Positions 41,899 through 51,540 of a DNA stretch of 64,000 nt are shown piece by piece. This stretch comes from Arthrobacter sp. 35W (lineage in GTDB: Bacteria; Actinomycetota; Actinomycetes; Actinomycetales; Micrococcaceae), in NCBI RefSeq assembly GCF_000482545.1, contig NZ_KI519454.1, forward strand, positions 2,516,954 through 2,580,953, read 5' to 3'. How positions within the stretch are numbered: the stretch's first letter is position 1; each line of letters opens with the position of its first letter. A program made the position numbers and the translations under genes. The notes below the pieces were generated by a model. That model saw only the letters and a list, made by a program, of their open reading frames with translations. It was not told where the DNA came from and searched no databases.

Positions 41899-44355
41899 AT
41901 GCCCCAGCTTCCACCCAGAGGGACACAGCACAGGCTTCGATTCGCCACGGGGGCAGCAGCTGCCCTCGCCATGCTGGCTGCACTGCTCGCACCAATGGCC
42001 GCCTCGGCCGAAACCCCCGCGCCGCCCCAACCGGAGGCCGCCGCGGCTGAACTTGCTGTGACGCTGCCCAATGGCGAAGTGGTGGCGAAGCCGACCGGAG
42101 CGGGCGCTGTCATGGGCGCTGCCGGCAAGAACACCCCCCGCGCCATTGCGCCCTCCGCGCTTGGCGCCGCACCGCAAAGCCAGACGCTGTCCGAAGCCGC
42201 CCCCAAGGCTTCTGGGCAACCGGCCGGAACCGAGGGAATGCCGGCAGGCATGGACGTGAGCGGATGGCAGCAGAACGTGGATTGGCGGGCCGCCTGGAAC
42301 GGTGGTGCCCGGTTTGCCTACGTCAAGGCCTCCGAAGGCCCGTGGACGCTCAATGACTACTTTGCCCAGCAGTACAACGGAGCCGCCGGAGTCGGCATGC
42401 TCCGCGGTGCGTACCACTTCGCCCGGCCCAACCTCTCCAGCGGCGCGAACCAGGCCGCTGTCCTCGTTGACAGCGGTGGCGGGTGGTCCGCTGACGGCAT
42501 GACCCTTCCCGGCGTTCTCGATTTGGAAGCCAACGGCAGCGACAGCAGCGGGACCTGCTTCGGCATGACGCCGAGCCAGCTGGTGGCGTGGACCAAAGAC
42601 TTCACCATCACCTACAAGGCCCTCACCGGCCGGGATGCCGTCATCTACACGGCCTACTACTTCTGGCAGGACTGCCTGGGAAAGAGCAGCATCTTCAGCC
42701 AGGCCAATCCGTTGTGGATCGCCGCATATGGTGCTGCTGCAAATGATGTGTGGATGCCTGGCAATTGGCCGCAGTACACCTTTTGGCAGTTCAGCAGCAC
42801 GGGGCCGTTCGTCGGCGACTCCAACGTTTTCAACGGTGGAATGGATCAGTTGAAGACCTTTGCCGGCGGGGCCCTCTCGGTCCAGGCGGCCGCGATCCAG
42901 GCCGCTGCGGCCGCCAATCCATCCATCGGAACCGGCCAGGGCCAGGTGAATTGTGGACTGGCCAACAATGGGTGCTTCAGGATGTTCACCAACGGCGCCA
43001 TCGTGTGGAGCCCGGCGTCGGGTGCCCAGGTCAGCCCCTATGGCGCCATCCGCGACGCTTGGGGTGGCCAGGGATTTGAGAACGGAGCGCTCTCCTACCC
43101 AAGCAGTGGAATCCTCTGCGGCCTCGCCAAGAGCGGATGCTTCCAGGCGTATCTGGGCGGGGAGATCTTCTCGTCCCCCGGCAGCGGCGCCCAAGTCAGC
43201 CGTGCAGGTGAAATCCGCACCGCCTACCGCAATTCCGGAGCCGAGAACGGGCCGATGGGCTACCCTGTCGGGTCAGAAACCTGTGGTCTTGCCAAGGACG
43301 GCTGCTACCAGCTCTATGAAGGCGGCGCCATCATCTGGTCCCCCTCAACCGGTGCCCAGTTGAGCCCGTTCGGGCCCATCCGCACGGCCTGGGGCGCGGC
43401 CCAGTTTGAGTCCGGGAGCCTGGGCTACCCCACGGGCTCAATCGTCTGCGGTTTACCCAATGGCGGCTGCTACCAGGCCTTTGAAGGCGGGGCCGTGCTC
43501 TACTCCCCCGCCACCGGTGCGCAGGCAAGCCTCAACGGACCACTGCGGGCCGCATGGGGCGACGCCGGGTACCAGAACGGGTCGCTGGGCTACCCCACAG
43601 GGTCCCAGGTTTGCACGCCAACCAACCAGTCCTGCTACCAACTGTTCCAGGGCGGAACAGTTGCCTGGACGGCCGCCGTTGGCGCCCTCTACGTCACCGG
43701 TGGGATAAACGCTGGGTGGCTGGCTTCCGGAGGCGCAACGGGGCCGCTGGCCTATCCGACCGGCACACCTGTCTGCGGCATGCAGGACGGCGGTTGCTAC
43801 CAATCGTTCCAAAACGGGTACCTCATCTGGACACCTGCCACTGGCGGGCAGGTCAGCCTCAACGGGCCGATCCGCGACGCGTGGCAGCGCATGGGTTTCC
43901 AAGGTGGAACCCACGGCTACCCAACGACGGGAGTCGTTTGCGGCCTCAAGGGCGGCGGCTGCTACCAGAACTACCAACGCGGCGCCATCATCTGGTCCCC
44001 GGCCACCGGGGCACAATCGAGCCCCGCAGGTGCCATTCGCGATGCGTGGCAGCGAAGCGCCTTTGAAACGGGTCCGCTGGCGTACCCCACCACCGATGTG
44101 GTCTGTGGCCTCAAGGGCGGCGGCTGCTACCAGAACTTCTCCGGAGGTGCCATCATCTGGTCCCCGGCCACTGGAGCGCAGCTCAGCCTGAACGGCCAGA
44201 TCCGCTCGGCCTGGCAGGCACGGGGATTTGAGAACGGCTCCCTAGGCTATCCGACGGGACCGCAGAGCTGCAATACCGGCCAAACCACGTGCAGCCAGCC
44301 CTTCCAAGGCGGAAAGCTCAATTGGGATGCCAGCCGCGGAGTGTGGATCAGCTAG
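41899..44355 (+). CDS. Secreted GH25 lysozyme-like protein with nine LGFP repeats
   Basis: 818 residues from an ATG with AAAGGG upstream. A signal peptide (ALAMLAALLAPMAASA) is followed by a low-complexity segment and a GH25 domain (about 115-330: GMDVSGWQQNVDW with the catalytic-side Asp, LDLEANG with the DxE pair, PLWIAAYG). Eight full LGFP repeats and one partial end the protein. Nearly every repeat begins with a Cys pair (VCGLxxGGCYQ), so each may be locked by a disulfide. GH25 enzymes cleave muramic acid bonds in peptidoglycan. Confidence 0.88.
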   Translation: MPQLPPRGTQHRLRFATGAAAALAMLAALLAPMAASAETPAPPQPEAAAAELAVTLPNGEVVAKPTGAGAVMGAAGKNTPRAIAPSALGAAPQSQTLSEAAPKASGQPAGTEGMPAGMDVSGWQQNVDWRAAWNGGARFAYVKASEGPWTLNDYFAQQYNGAAGVGMLRGAYHFARPNLSSGANQAAVLVDSGGGWSADGMTLPGVLDLEANGSDSSGTCFGMTPSQLVAWTKDFTITYKALTGRDAVIYTAYYFWQDCLGKSSIFSQANPLWIAAYGAAANDVWMPGNWPQYTFWQFSSTGPFVGDSNVFNGGMDQLKTFAGGALSVQAAAIQAAAAANPSIGTGQGQVNCGLANNGCFRMFTNGAIVWSPASGAQVSPYGAIRDAWGGQGFENGALSYPSSGILCGLAKSGCFQAYLGGEIFSSPGSGAQVSRAGEIRTAYRNSGAENGPMGYPVGSETCGLAKDGCYQLYEGGAIIWSPSTGAQLSPFGPIRTAWGAAQFESGSLGYPTGSIVCGLPNGGCYQAFEGGAVLYSPATGAQASLNGPLRAAWGDAGYQNGSLGYPTGSQVCTPTNQSCYQLFQGGTVAWTAAVGALYVTGGINAGWLASGGATGPLAYPTGTPVCGMQDGGCYQSFQNGYLIWTPATGGQVSLNGPIRDAWQRMGFQGGTHGYPTTGVVCGLKGGGCYQNYQRGAIIWSPATGAQSSPAGAIRDAWQRSAFETGPLAYPTTDVVCGLKGGGCYQNFSGGAIIWSPATGAQLSLNGQIRSAWQARGFENGSLGYPTGPQSCNTGQTTCSQPFQGGKLNWDASRGVWIS

Positions 44356-44362
44356 CCAAGAC

Positions 44363-44426
44363 GCCGGACATGCGAAAGGGGGCTGGAGACTCGTACGAGT
44401 CTCCAGCCCCCTTTCGCATGTCCGGC
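44363..44426. terminator. 64-bp perfect palindrome between convergent genes
   Basis: The 32-bp arms 44363-44394 and 44395-44426 are exact complements with no spacer. The arm contains ATGCGAAAGGGGGCTGGAGA. It separates the GH25 gene from the convergent flippase gene, and the first base of the flippase stop triplet falls inside it. Probably a bidirectional terminator; the hairpin at 53381-53449 shares its ATGCGAAA edge. Confidence 0.85.
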
Positions 44427-45847
44427 TAGTTCGCCGGGCTCGGCTCCACAATCCGCCGGCGCTTGACCACGAGCAACGCCGCTGCTGCCGCACCAGCACC
44501 GACCACACCGGCCTCGACCAGACCGGTGGCCAGGGAGACCGGCACCAGCAAGAGCACCACAATCAGCGCCGCATGGGCGGCAAAGGCCAGCACGAAGACC
44601 TTCATGGGCCAGGCACCCGGCGTCGCCGCGCGGACCGCCAGCCAATAGGCAAGGCCCAGAACCGTGAATCCTGCAGCATGCGCAGCCGCGACGGCCAACA
44701 GATCCCCCGCCAACGCCGGGACCAGCGCCGCCCCGCTGGAGAGCAGAAGCGCTGCAGGGGTCAGGTAGGCCATCATGGTGGTTCGGTGGAGCACATAGAC
44801 CACATTGCCGGCGATCAGGAAGGCCGCATAGCCCACTGACATCAAGGGCAGCACCTGCGCCACCGGTGCCAGCAGGGTGGGATCCGTCGTCAGCACTGCG
44901 CTGCCCACCGACGCTGCCGCAGAGGCGAGCATTCCGACGGCGGCGGCGCTGAGTGCCGCTTCCACCAGCACGGCGCGCAGCGTGGGTCCGAGTTCGTCCC
45001 TGCCCACCGACATGATCCGTGTGGACCAGGAGTTGTTCAAGGCGTTGAGCACCGTCAACGGTCCTGTCGCAAAGATCAGCACCGCCCCATACTGGCCGGC
45101 GGTTGCCGGCCCCGAGACGGCAGCCAGCAGCAGGACTGCGCCCTGGGTCAGCAGCATCAGGGCACCGGTGTGCGGCAGCAGAGGAAGGGCAATCCGCCCC
45201 GATTCGCCGACGACGCCCTTCACGGTCCAGGGCGCGCGGGGCCTGACCAGGACAACGGCCAGCAGGGCCGTGGCCAGCACCGCAGCAGTGTATGCCCCCA
45301 GGTAGTTGGCAGCCGTGGGGGTTCCCACAGCAATCGCCACAAGTCCGGCAAGGTTCGCGAGGACGGAGGATCCAATGCTCAGCAACACAAAGGCCATGGG
45401 CCGGTCCTGGGCCCGAAGCACTGCCTGGCAGCCGAGCACCGGCCCCAGAAGGCCGATGCAGACCATGGCCAGGACGGTGGTCCAGGCAATGCCAGTGCCG
45501 CCCGCACCCGTGGCGAACGCCACGACAGCGGCCGCTGCCAGCCCAATGGCCAGACAGGCGATCGCCATGAATCCGTACATTCCCAACGACCGGTCCCGGC
45601 CGTTGCCGGGGGCAAACCAGCGCTGGGTGATGGCCAGCGGCAGCCCTGCCGAGAGCAGGACCACCACCACCTGGATGGTGACGACGGCCGTGGACACCAG
45701 CCCCCATTGCGTGCCGTCCAGCACACGGACGGCGAACGGCTGGATGAGCAGCAGCCCCAGCCCCTGCAGGAGGGATCCTACAAGGTAGAGCAGTGCTGAA
45801 CGGGATCCGGCAATGGCAGGCTTCGCCGCGGCGTCGTCCTTCACCAC
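44426..45847 (-). CDS. Polysaccharide flippase (Wzx/MOP-like)
   Basis: 473 residues with 12-14 hydrophobic helices and few charges, starting at a GTG a few bases after the GT2 stop. N-terminal GSRSALLYLVGSLLQGLGLLLIQPFAVRVL is typical of the Wzx/PST branch of the MOP superfamily. It would move lipid-linked oligosaccharides across the membrane. The C-terminus is basic (VVKRRR). It is last in a four-gene minus-strand operon with two glycosyltransferases and DUF2304. Confidence 0.75.
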   Translation of the reverse strand: MVKDDAAAKPAIAGSRSALLYLVGSLLQGLGLLLIQPFAVRVLDGTQWGLVSTAVVTIQVVVVLLSAGLPLAITQRWFAPGNGRDRSLGMYGFMAIACLAIGLAAAAVVAFATGAGGTGIAWTTVLAMVCIGLLGPVLGCQAVLRAQDRPMAFVLLSIGSSVLANLAGLVAIAVGTPTAANYLGAYTAAVLATALLAVVLVRPRAPWTVKGVVGESGRIALPLLPHTGALMLLTQGAVLLLAAVSGPATAGQYGAVLIFATGPLTVLNALNNSWSTRIMSVGRDELGPTLRAVLVEAALSAAAVGMLASAAASVGSAVLTTDPTLLAPVAQVLPLMSVGYAAFLIAGNVVYVLHRTTMMAYLTPAALLLSSGAALVPALAGDLLAVAAAHAAGFTVLGLAYWLAVRAATPGAWPMKVFVLAFAAHAALIVVLLLVPVSLATGLVEAGVVGAGAAAAALLVVKRRRIVEPSPAN

Positions 45848-45853
45848 CGCCAG

Positions 45854-46750
45854 CTAGGGCTTGACGGCGTGGGTGACCAGCTTCTTCAGCCCCGGCCACA
45901 TCCGCTTCTGAATGACCTTGGGGGCCAGGGTCAGGGCGTGCAGGCGTGAGGAGAAGTGGGCCTGTGCCGCATTGGCTGCGCTGTTCCAGCCCAGCTTGCG
46001 GAAGTCGCGCACGCACTCATCGAAGAAGGCGCGCTCCTCGGCGAAGCGGCGTCCGTCCAAGGCCCGCACCGAAGAATCGGATTCGCGGTGGCGGCGGTAC
46101 TGGAAGCAGACGGTGTCGGAAACCATCATCTTGCCACCGTCCATGATGATGTCCATGGCTAGGGCCAGGTCCTGGACCACATCGTACTGCTGGCGGAAGC
46201 TGTGCTTGGTGATGGCGGAGGAACGCCAGGCCACGGAGGGGAAGTACAGCCAGTCGCCGGTGATCAGACTCTTGGCAATCGGCTCGCCCGCAATCACAGC
46301 GTCTGCAGCATCGCCGACGGCGCGGCGGCGCAGGTAGGCCTTGACCTTGTCACCCAGCGGTTCATAGACAACGCCGGTCTCGTCGATGACCTCGACGCCG
46401 GGCTGGACGATGTCCACCTCGGGGTTCAGGAAGGCCTTGCGGATGGTGGCGATGTAGTTCGGCAGCATGATGTCGTCTGCACCCATGATCACGGTGTAGT
46501 CGTGCTCCAACAGGCCCAGGCACTTGCGGTAGTTGCCATTGGCGCCGAGGTTCTTCTCGTTGCGCAGGTAGCGCACGCGGTCATCGTTGTCCGTCAGGGA
46601 CTTGAAGTACGCCGGCAGCGTCTCATCCGGGTATCCGTCGTCGACGATGGTCAGACGGAAGTCGCGGTCCTCCTGGGTGAGGATCGAGTCGACGGCCGCC
46701 TTCATCATGGCTACGTCACCGTAGTACGGCAGCATTACATCAATGGTCAT
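45854..46750 (-). CDS. GT2 family glycosyltransferase
   Basis: 298 residues. The GT-A fold is clear: DVMLPYYGDVAMMKAAVDSILTQ, LTIVDDGYPD, NLGANGNYRKCL, and the metal-binding MGADDIMLPN. It transfers an activated sugar to a growing glycan at the cytosolic membrane face. The C-terminal part is basic and may contact membrane. Its ATG overlaps the stop of the DUF2304 gene. Confidence 0.85.
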   Translation of the reverse strand: MTIDVMLPYYGDVAMMKAAVDSILTQEDRDFRLTIVDDGYPDETLPAYFKSLTDNDDRVRYLRNEKNLGANGNYRKCLGLLEHDYTVIMGADDIMLPNYIATIRKAFLNPEVDIVQPGVEVIDETGVVYEPLGDKVKAYLRRRAVGDAADAVIAGEPIAKSLITGDWLYFPSVAWRSSAITKHSFRQQYDVVQDLALAMDIIMDGGKMMVSDTVCFQYRRHRESDSSVRALDGRRFAEERAFFDECVRDFRKLGWNSAANAAQAHFSSRLHALTLAPKVIQKRMWPGLKKLVTHAVKP

Positions 46751-47163
46751 TAATTTCTTCCCTTGTTGGTAGGCCGTACGGCCTCGTCGTCAACGTTTTT
46801 GAATGCGGCCTCGGCAGCATTTTGCCTGGCCTGGACGGCTTCCAGGCCTGAACGCAGGATGGAAACCTCCTCCGCCAGAATCCGGGTTTCATCCTCGAGG
46901 ATGGTCAGTTCGCGCGAAACATGCAGGCCGACGCCGACAAGGAGCACGATGGCCAGCGCGAACAGCAGGTTTGAGGGAACACGGACGCCCACGAGGGCGG
47001 CAGACCAGTCCAGCAAGTGCGGGAAAAGGCCCAGGATGATGGTGAGTCCACCGACCACAAGCCAGAGGACCGTGTACTTCTCGCGCAGCTTCCCGCGCCG
47101 GAGCATCTGGAGGACGGCGAGGACCATGACAATGGCAAACACCAATGTTGAGGCTACGCTCAT
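46750..47163 (-). CDS. DUF2304 small membrane protein
   Basis: 137 residues with three hydrophobic helices, then an acidic coiled-coil-like tail (ELTILEDETRILAEEVSILRSGLEAVQARQNAAEAAF). DUF2304 proteins regularly follow a DPM-type GT2 in actinobacterial polysaccharide loci, as here, and may anchor or assist it. It overlaps both neighbours. Confidence 0.8.
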   Translation of the reverse strand: MSVASTLVFAIVMVLAVLQMLRRGKLREKYTVLWLVVGGLTIILGLFPHLLDWSAALVGVRVPSNLLFALAIVLLVGVGLHVSRELTILEDETRILAEEVSILRSGLEAVQARQNAAEAAFKNVDDEAVRPTNKGRN

Positions 47164-47936
47164 GATTCGATACCGCTTTCGCCGGCCATGGCACCGAGTT
47201 CGGGCGCATGGGTTCTATTCACCGGCGGTGTGCGCCGTCGTGCAAGTGCAAAGCACAGGACAAGCCCTGACCGCGCAAGGTAGATGGTGGATTTAAGGGG
47301 GCTCGTGCTCGGGGTTCCCGCCTGGCGCACCTTCATCTCCACCGGAACCTGCGTTACACGGCAGCCCGACTTGATCGCAACGACCAGCGAGTCGATGGTG
47401 TCGCCAAGGTACTCGGCGGGAAAGTGGTCGATGTACTGGTGCAGGGCGCGCTGGTTGGCGGCCCGGAATCCGCTGGTGACATCCGTCAGTTCCGTGTGGG
47501 CAACCCAGGAAATGACCTTGGCCAAGACGGACATGGCCCAGCGGCGCGGTCCCTTGGCATCGTAGTTGCCGCGACCGGCGAAGCGGGCACCGATGGAAAT
47601 GTCAGCGTTTTCAAGCCCGGCCAGGACCCGGTCAATGTCGAGGGGATCGTGCTGGCCGTCCGAATCAACCTGGATGGCTGCCTTGTAGCCGTGGCGGATG
47701 GCGTACTTGAAACCGGTGCGCATGGCACCACCAACACCGAGGTTGAAGGGCAGCCGGAGCACCGTGGCACCAGCCGCCTGCGCTACCTTGGCGGTGTCGT
47801 CCTTGGAACCGTCATCCACCACGAGGACATCGTGGGAAACGGTTCGGCGTACTTCTCGGATGGTGTCCCCGATGGCCTCCGCCTCGTTCCATGCAGGCAT
47901 GATGATGAGGACGTCTGAAGTCGTAGAGTTGCCCAT
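47160..47936 (-). CDS. GT2 family glycosyltransferase, dolichyl-phosphate-mannose synthase-like
   Basis: 258 residues. DVLIIMPAWNEAEAIGDTIREV, VLVVDDGSKDDT, GVGGAMRTGF, the metal site QVDSDGQHDP and SIGARFAGRGNYDAKG are classic for DPM1/polyprenyl-phosphate glycosyltransferases. It likely charges a polyprenyl phosphate with a sugar for GT-C enzymes on the outer face. First gene of the operon; a TATAGT -10-like element lies only about 10 bases before the start, so it may be leaderless. Confidence 0.85.
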   Translation of the reverse strand: MGNSTTSDVLIIMPAWNEAEAIGDTIREVRRTVSHDVLVVDDGSKDDTAKVAQAAGATVLRLPFNLGVGGAMRTGFKYAIRHGYKAAIQVDSDGQHDPLDIDRVLAGLENADISIGARFAGRGNYDAKGPRRWAMSVLAKVISWVAHTELTDVTSGFRAANQRALHQYIDHFPAEYLGDTIDSLVVAIKSGCRVTQVPVEMKVRQAGTPSTSPLKSTIYLARSGLVLCFALARRRTPPVNRTHAPELGAMAGESGIES

Positions 47937-48062
47937 GATGCTCCACTATACCAAGAATGAGGTCCCCCACAGGCTGCCCCCGGCGTGCCCCAATATGCCA
48001 TTGCCCCAAGGAAAACAAGGCATACTTGGAGGGTTGAGTTGGTATTCTGAGGAGATTTCTTA

Positions 48063-50120
48063 ATGACCTGGTTGCAAACAGGCCCCACGTTCTTATTGAC
48101 GCTACTGGTCTTCTTTGCCCCAGGCATAGCCATCTTGGCAGCAGCAGGCGTGCGCCGGCTGAACCTCGTTTCGCTTGCCGCACCCGTTTCCTTCACCGTT
48201 GCAGCAGTGCTGGCCATCGTCTTCGGCCTTGCCGGCGTGCCGTACAACCCCGGAACGTATTTCGCCGCCAGCGCCGTGCTGGCTGCAGTGGCCTTTGGGC
48301 TGCGGACGCTGCTGGTGCGCCGCGCAGGAAAGGGCACCGCCGGCGCTGGCTACGGGGTCCTCGGCGCCAATGGCCGTCTTCCCCTCGCCTCGCATCGCCG
48401 CTGGGCGGGCCCGTTCGTGGTCATTGCCGCCGTGGCCTTCCCCGCATTGGTCATTACCTACAGGTATTTGAGGGGCTTCGCCCACCCTGACAATCTGTCC
48501 CAAACCTTTGACAACGTCTACCACCTCAACGCTGTACGTTTCATCGCCGACCACCAGATGGGGTCCTCACTCCGTCTGGGCAATCTGACGGAGGCCTCGG
48601 CCGGCTTCTACCCGGCAGCCATGCACGACCTCATGGCCCTGGTCTACATGGCCGGCGGATCAACAGTCATGGAGGCCGTCAACATCGGCACCGTGGTGAT
48701 CGGCGCCCTCATCTGGCCGCTGTCCTGCATCTTCCTGACCACCCGCATCGTGGGAAACCGCCCCGTGGCGATCCTGCTGACGGGCGTCCTCTCCGCCGGT
48801 TTCAGCGCCTTCCCGTACCTCATGGTGGCCTTCGGCGTCCTGTACCCGAACCATGCCGCCATTGCGCTGCTTCCCGCCGCGCTGGGTCTCGTCATCGAAC
48901 TTTTGGGCCTGTCCCGCAACAAGCCGACGTCGTTCTGGCCTCCGCTGCTTGCCTTGGCCGCCGTCGGCCCGGGCCTGGCCCTGGCCCACCCCAGCACCGT
49001 TGTCGCACTGGTGGGTTTCAGCGCCCCCCTCGTGGTGGCCAGGCTCATCCGCAGCTGGCAGAGCTTCCGCAAGGGAACGGAATCCGGCCGGACCGTTCTC
49101 ATGTGGCTGGGGTTCACTGTGGTGTATTTCATTGTCGGCACCGTCATTTGGACGGTGCTGCGCCCCAGCCTTGCCGCGGCGCCCTGGACGCCGTTCCAGT
49201 CCAATGCCCGCGCCCTCGGCGAAGTCCTCGCCAGCGCCCCCATGGGCACAACGGCGGCCTGGGTCATGCTGCTGTGCACAGTGATTGGTTTGTATGTCAT
49301 CGCCAGGCGTCTGCGCCAGTTCTGGTGGGTGCTGGGCATGTACCTGGTGGGTGCCGCGCTCTACGTGATCGTCTCGTCCTGGGCCCTGGGTGATTTCCGG
49401 ACCTTTTGGACGGGTGTCTGGTACAACGACAGCTTCCGGCTGGCCGCTCTGCTGCCCACCGTGACGCTGCCGGTTGCCGTCATGGGTGGCGAGTGGCTGA
49501 TCTTCAGGATCCGGGCGCTCTGCGACTTTGTCGTCGCCAGCGGCCGCGGAAATCCCAAGGCACTGGCCCCCGTCGTCCGCCCCATCGCGGCCAGGCTTCC
49601 CCAGTCCACGGGCATTGCTGCAGCCATTGCGGTGATCCTGGTGCTAGGACTCGCCGCCCAGGGTGGCACGCTCTCCAACGTCCAGCAGCGGTTGAACACG
49701 ATCTTCGTCACGAGCAGCAATTCCTACCTGCTGACCACGGATGAGACGGCGATGCTGGCCGCCGTGCCCGAACTGGTCCCCGCCAGCGACGTCGTCGTGG
49801 CCAACCCGCGCACGGGTGGCTCCCTGGTCTACGCAGTGTCGGACCGCCAGACCCTGGCCCCGCACATCTTCGGCGACAGGACCCCCGAGGAGCAGTACCT
49901 TCTGGACCACTGGGATGAAGCCGCCTACAACAGCAAGGTCTGCCCCATCATCCGCGACCTCAACGCCTACTGGGCGTTGGACTTCGGCGACTTCGAAGTT
50001 GTCCCCGGCGACACCCCCTTCACCGGCCTCCGGTCCCTCACCGACGGTACGGCCCCGGGCATGGAACTCGTCAAGACCATTGGCGACGTCAAGCTCTACC
50101 GGGTGAGTGCATGCGACTAG
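48063..50120 (+). CDS. DUF6541 multispanning membrane protein (paralogue 1)
   Basis: 685 residues with at least 12 hydrophobic helices, start supported by GAGGAG. Diagnostic pieces are NLSQTFDNVYHLNAVRFI, FYPAAMHDL and YNDSFRLAALLPTVTLPV. The C-terminal extracellular part (about 560-685) is soluble. A paralogue lies at 56939-58930 and has the same motifs in the same order. The Asp residues in the first large loop suggest a GT-C-type glycosyltransferase, but this is not proven. Confidence 0.8.
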   Translation: MTWLQTGPTFLLTLLVFFAPGIAILAAAGVRRLNLVSLAAPVSFTVAAVLAIVFGLAGVPYNPGTYFAASAVLAAVAFGLRTLLVRRAGKGTAGAGYGVLGANGRLPLASHRRWAGPFVVIAAVAFPALVITYRYLRGFAHPDNLSQTFDNVYHLNAVRFIADHQMGSSLRLGNLTEASAGFYPAAMHDLMALVYMAGGSTVMEAVNIGTVVIGALIWPLSCIFLTTRIVGNRPVAILLTGVLSAGFSAFPYLMVAFGVLYPNHAAIALLPAALGLVIELLGLSRNKPTSFWPPLLALAAVGPGLALAHPSTVVALVGFSAPLVVARLIRSWQSFRKGTESGRTVLMWLGFTVVYFIVGTVIWTVLRPSLAAAPWTPFQSNARALGEVLASAPMGTTAAWVMLLCTVIGLYVIARRLRQFWWVLGMYLVGAALYVIVSSWALGDFRTFWTGVWYNDSFRLAALLPTVTLPVAVMGGEWLIFRIRALCDFVVASGRGNPKALAPVVRPIAARLPQSTGIAAAIAVILVLGLAAQGGTLSNVQQRLNTIFVTSSNSYLLTTDETAMLAAVPELVPASDVVVANPRTGGSLVYAVSDRQTLAPHIFGDRTPEEQYLLDHWDEAAYNSKVCPIIRDLNAYWALDFGDFEVVPGDTPFTGLRSLTDGTAPGMELVKTIGDVKLYRVSACD

Positions 50121-51115
50121 AGCACGCCACCGACGACAGCCAGCCAGGCGGCACCCAGATGCGCGGAAGCAGCATTTCCTTCATCTTCCCGATTTTCAAT
50201 GAGTCGGAAAACATCCCGCACCTCTACGAACGCGTCTGCGACACCATCGGGGGCCTGCCCTATGCGGTGGAGCTCTTGTTCGTCAACGACGGCAGCACGG
50301 ACAACTCGCTCGAGCTGCTGCGGGCCCTGCAGCAGTCCGACAGCCGGGTCACCATCATCGACTTCGCACGCAACTACGGCCACCAGTTGGCAGTGACCGC
50401 TGGACTGGACGCCGCCACCGGCGAGGCCGTGATCGTCATGGACAGCGACCTCCAGGATCCCCCGGCCGTCGCCCTTGAGCTCATCGAGCAGTGGGAGGCC
50501 GGGCACGACGTCGTCTATGCCCAGCGCCGCACCCGCAAGGACACGCCGTTCAAAAAGCTAACGGCCGCGGCGTTCTACAAAGTGCTCCAACGCGTGTCGG
50601 AAATCGACATCCCCCCGAACACTGGCGACTTCAGGCTGCTGGACCGCCGTGTGGTCGATGAAGTCAACAAGTTCCGTGAGCACGACAGGTTCATCCGCGG
50701 CATGGTCTCCTATGTCGGCTTCAGCCAGGTGGCCGTCGAATTCGACAGGGACGAACGCTTCGCAGGCTCCACTGGCTATCCATTGCGCAAGATGATGAAA
50801 CTGGCCGCCGATGGCATCCTGGGCTTCTCAACATTCCCCCTGACAGTGATCTCCCGGGTTGGCTTTGCTGCGGCAGCCCTGAGCGTCGTGGGCGTGCTCT
50901 ATGCGCTGTTCATGAAGCTCTTTGTCCCCTCCGCCGTGATCGAGGGGTGGACATTCATCGTGATTTCGGTGCTGTTCATGGGCGGGCTCCAGCTCATGAT
51001 GCTCGGCATTTTGGGCGGCTACGTTGGCCGGATCTACACCCAGGTCCAAAACCGGCCGCTCTACGGTGTCCGCGCCGTCTATTCCAGCCGGCCCGTCTCG
51101 GATGTGCTCCGATGA
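50111..51115 (+). CDS. GT2 polyprenyl-phosphate glycosyltransferase (GtrB-like)
   Basis: 334 residues; the ATG overlaps the upstream stop by ten bases. The GT-A domain has FIFPIFNESENIPHLYERV, LFVNDGSTDNS, DFARNYGHQLAVTAGLD, VIVMDSDLQDPP and GDFRLLDRRVVDEVN. Two C-terminal helices (VGFAAAALSVVGVLYALFMKLF, IVISVLFMGGLQLMMLGILGGYVGR) are standard for GtrB/ArnC-type enzymes. It makes a polyprenyl-phosphate sugar that the GtrA protein next door may flip. Confidence 0.9.
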   Translation: MRLEHATDDSQPGGTQMRGSSISFIFPIFNESENIPHLYERVCDTIGGLPYAVELLFVNDGSTDNSLELLRALQQSDSRVTIIDFARNYGHQLAVTAGLDAATGEAVIVMDSDLQDPPAVALELIEQWEAGHDVVYAQRRTRKDTPFKKLTAAAFYKVLQRVSEIDIPPNTGDFRLLDRRVVDEVNKFREHDRFIRGMVSYVGFSQVAVEFDRDERFAGSTGYPLRKMMKLAADGILGFSTFPLTVISRVGFAAAALSVVGVLYALFMKLFVPSAVIEGWTFIVISVLFMGGLQLMMLGILGGYVGRIYTQVQNRPLYGVRAVYSSRPVSDVLR

Positions 51116-51540
51116 GCGCCGGCCTGGCACGCGGCGCCCTTGGCACCCTTCTGGCCGGTCCGGCCGCGAAGTTCATCCTGGTCGGCCTGGCCAACAACGC
51201 CGTCGGCTACGGCATCTTCATCCTGCTGTCACTGCTCGGCGCCGGAGCACTGCCGGCCATGACTGTTTCCTACGTCGTGGGCATGGGCATCAGCTTCTTT
51301 GGCAACAGGCAGTGGACGTTCGCCCACAAGGGCAGCATTGGCCCGGCAGTGGTCCGGTTCCTCGGTGTCAACGTGGTTGGCTACTCCCTGAACTACTTCC
51401 TGCTCTGGTTCCTGGTCGATGTCAACGGCCTGCCGCAGATCCCCGTCCAATTCGGCGCCATCGCCGCCGTAGCGGTCTGCACGTTTTTCCTTATGCGGGT
51501 GTGGGTCTTCAGCGGGAAAAAGGCTGCCCGCGTTGGCTAG
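51112..51540 (+). CDS. GtrA family membrane protein
   Basis: 142 residues with four helices (FILVGLANNAVGYGIFILLSLLG, SYVVGMGISFFGNRQWTF, FLGVNVVGYSLNYFLLWFLV, FGAIAAVAVCTFFLMRVWVF). This is the GtrA/DPMS_TMD family, proposed to flip polyprenyl-phosphate sugars. It overlaps the GtrB-like stop (ATGA), matching the usual gtrA-gtrB pairing. Confidence 0.88.
   Translation: MSAGLARGALGTLLAGPAAKFILVGLANNAVGYGIFILLSLLGAGALPAMTVSYVVGMGISFFGNRQWTFAHKGSIGPAVVRFLGVNVVGYSLNYFLLWFLVDVNGLPQIPVQFGAIAAVAVCTFFLMRVWVFSGKKAARVG

Noticed and set aside
42940-44300. Periodic repeats in the GH25 gene as a CRISPR-like or DNA tandem array
   Set aside because: The periodicity of about 165 bases is at the protein level (LGFP repeats); the DNA copies are well diverged.
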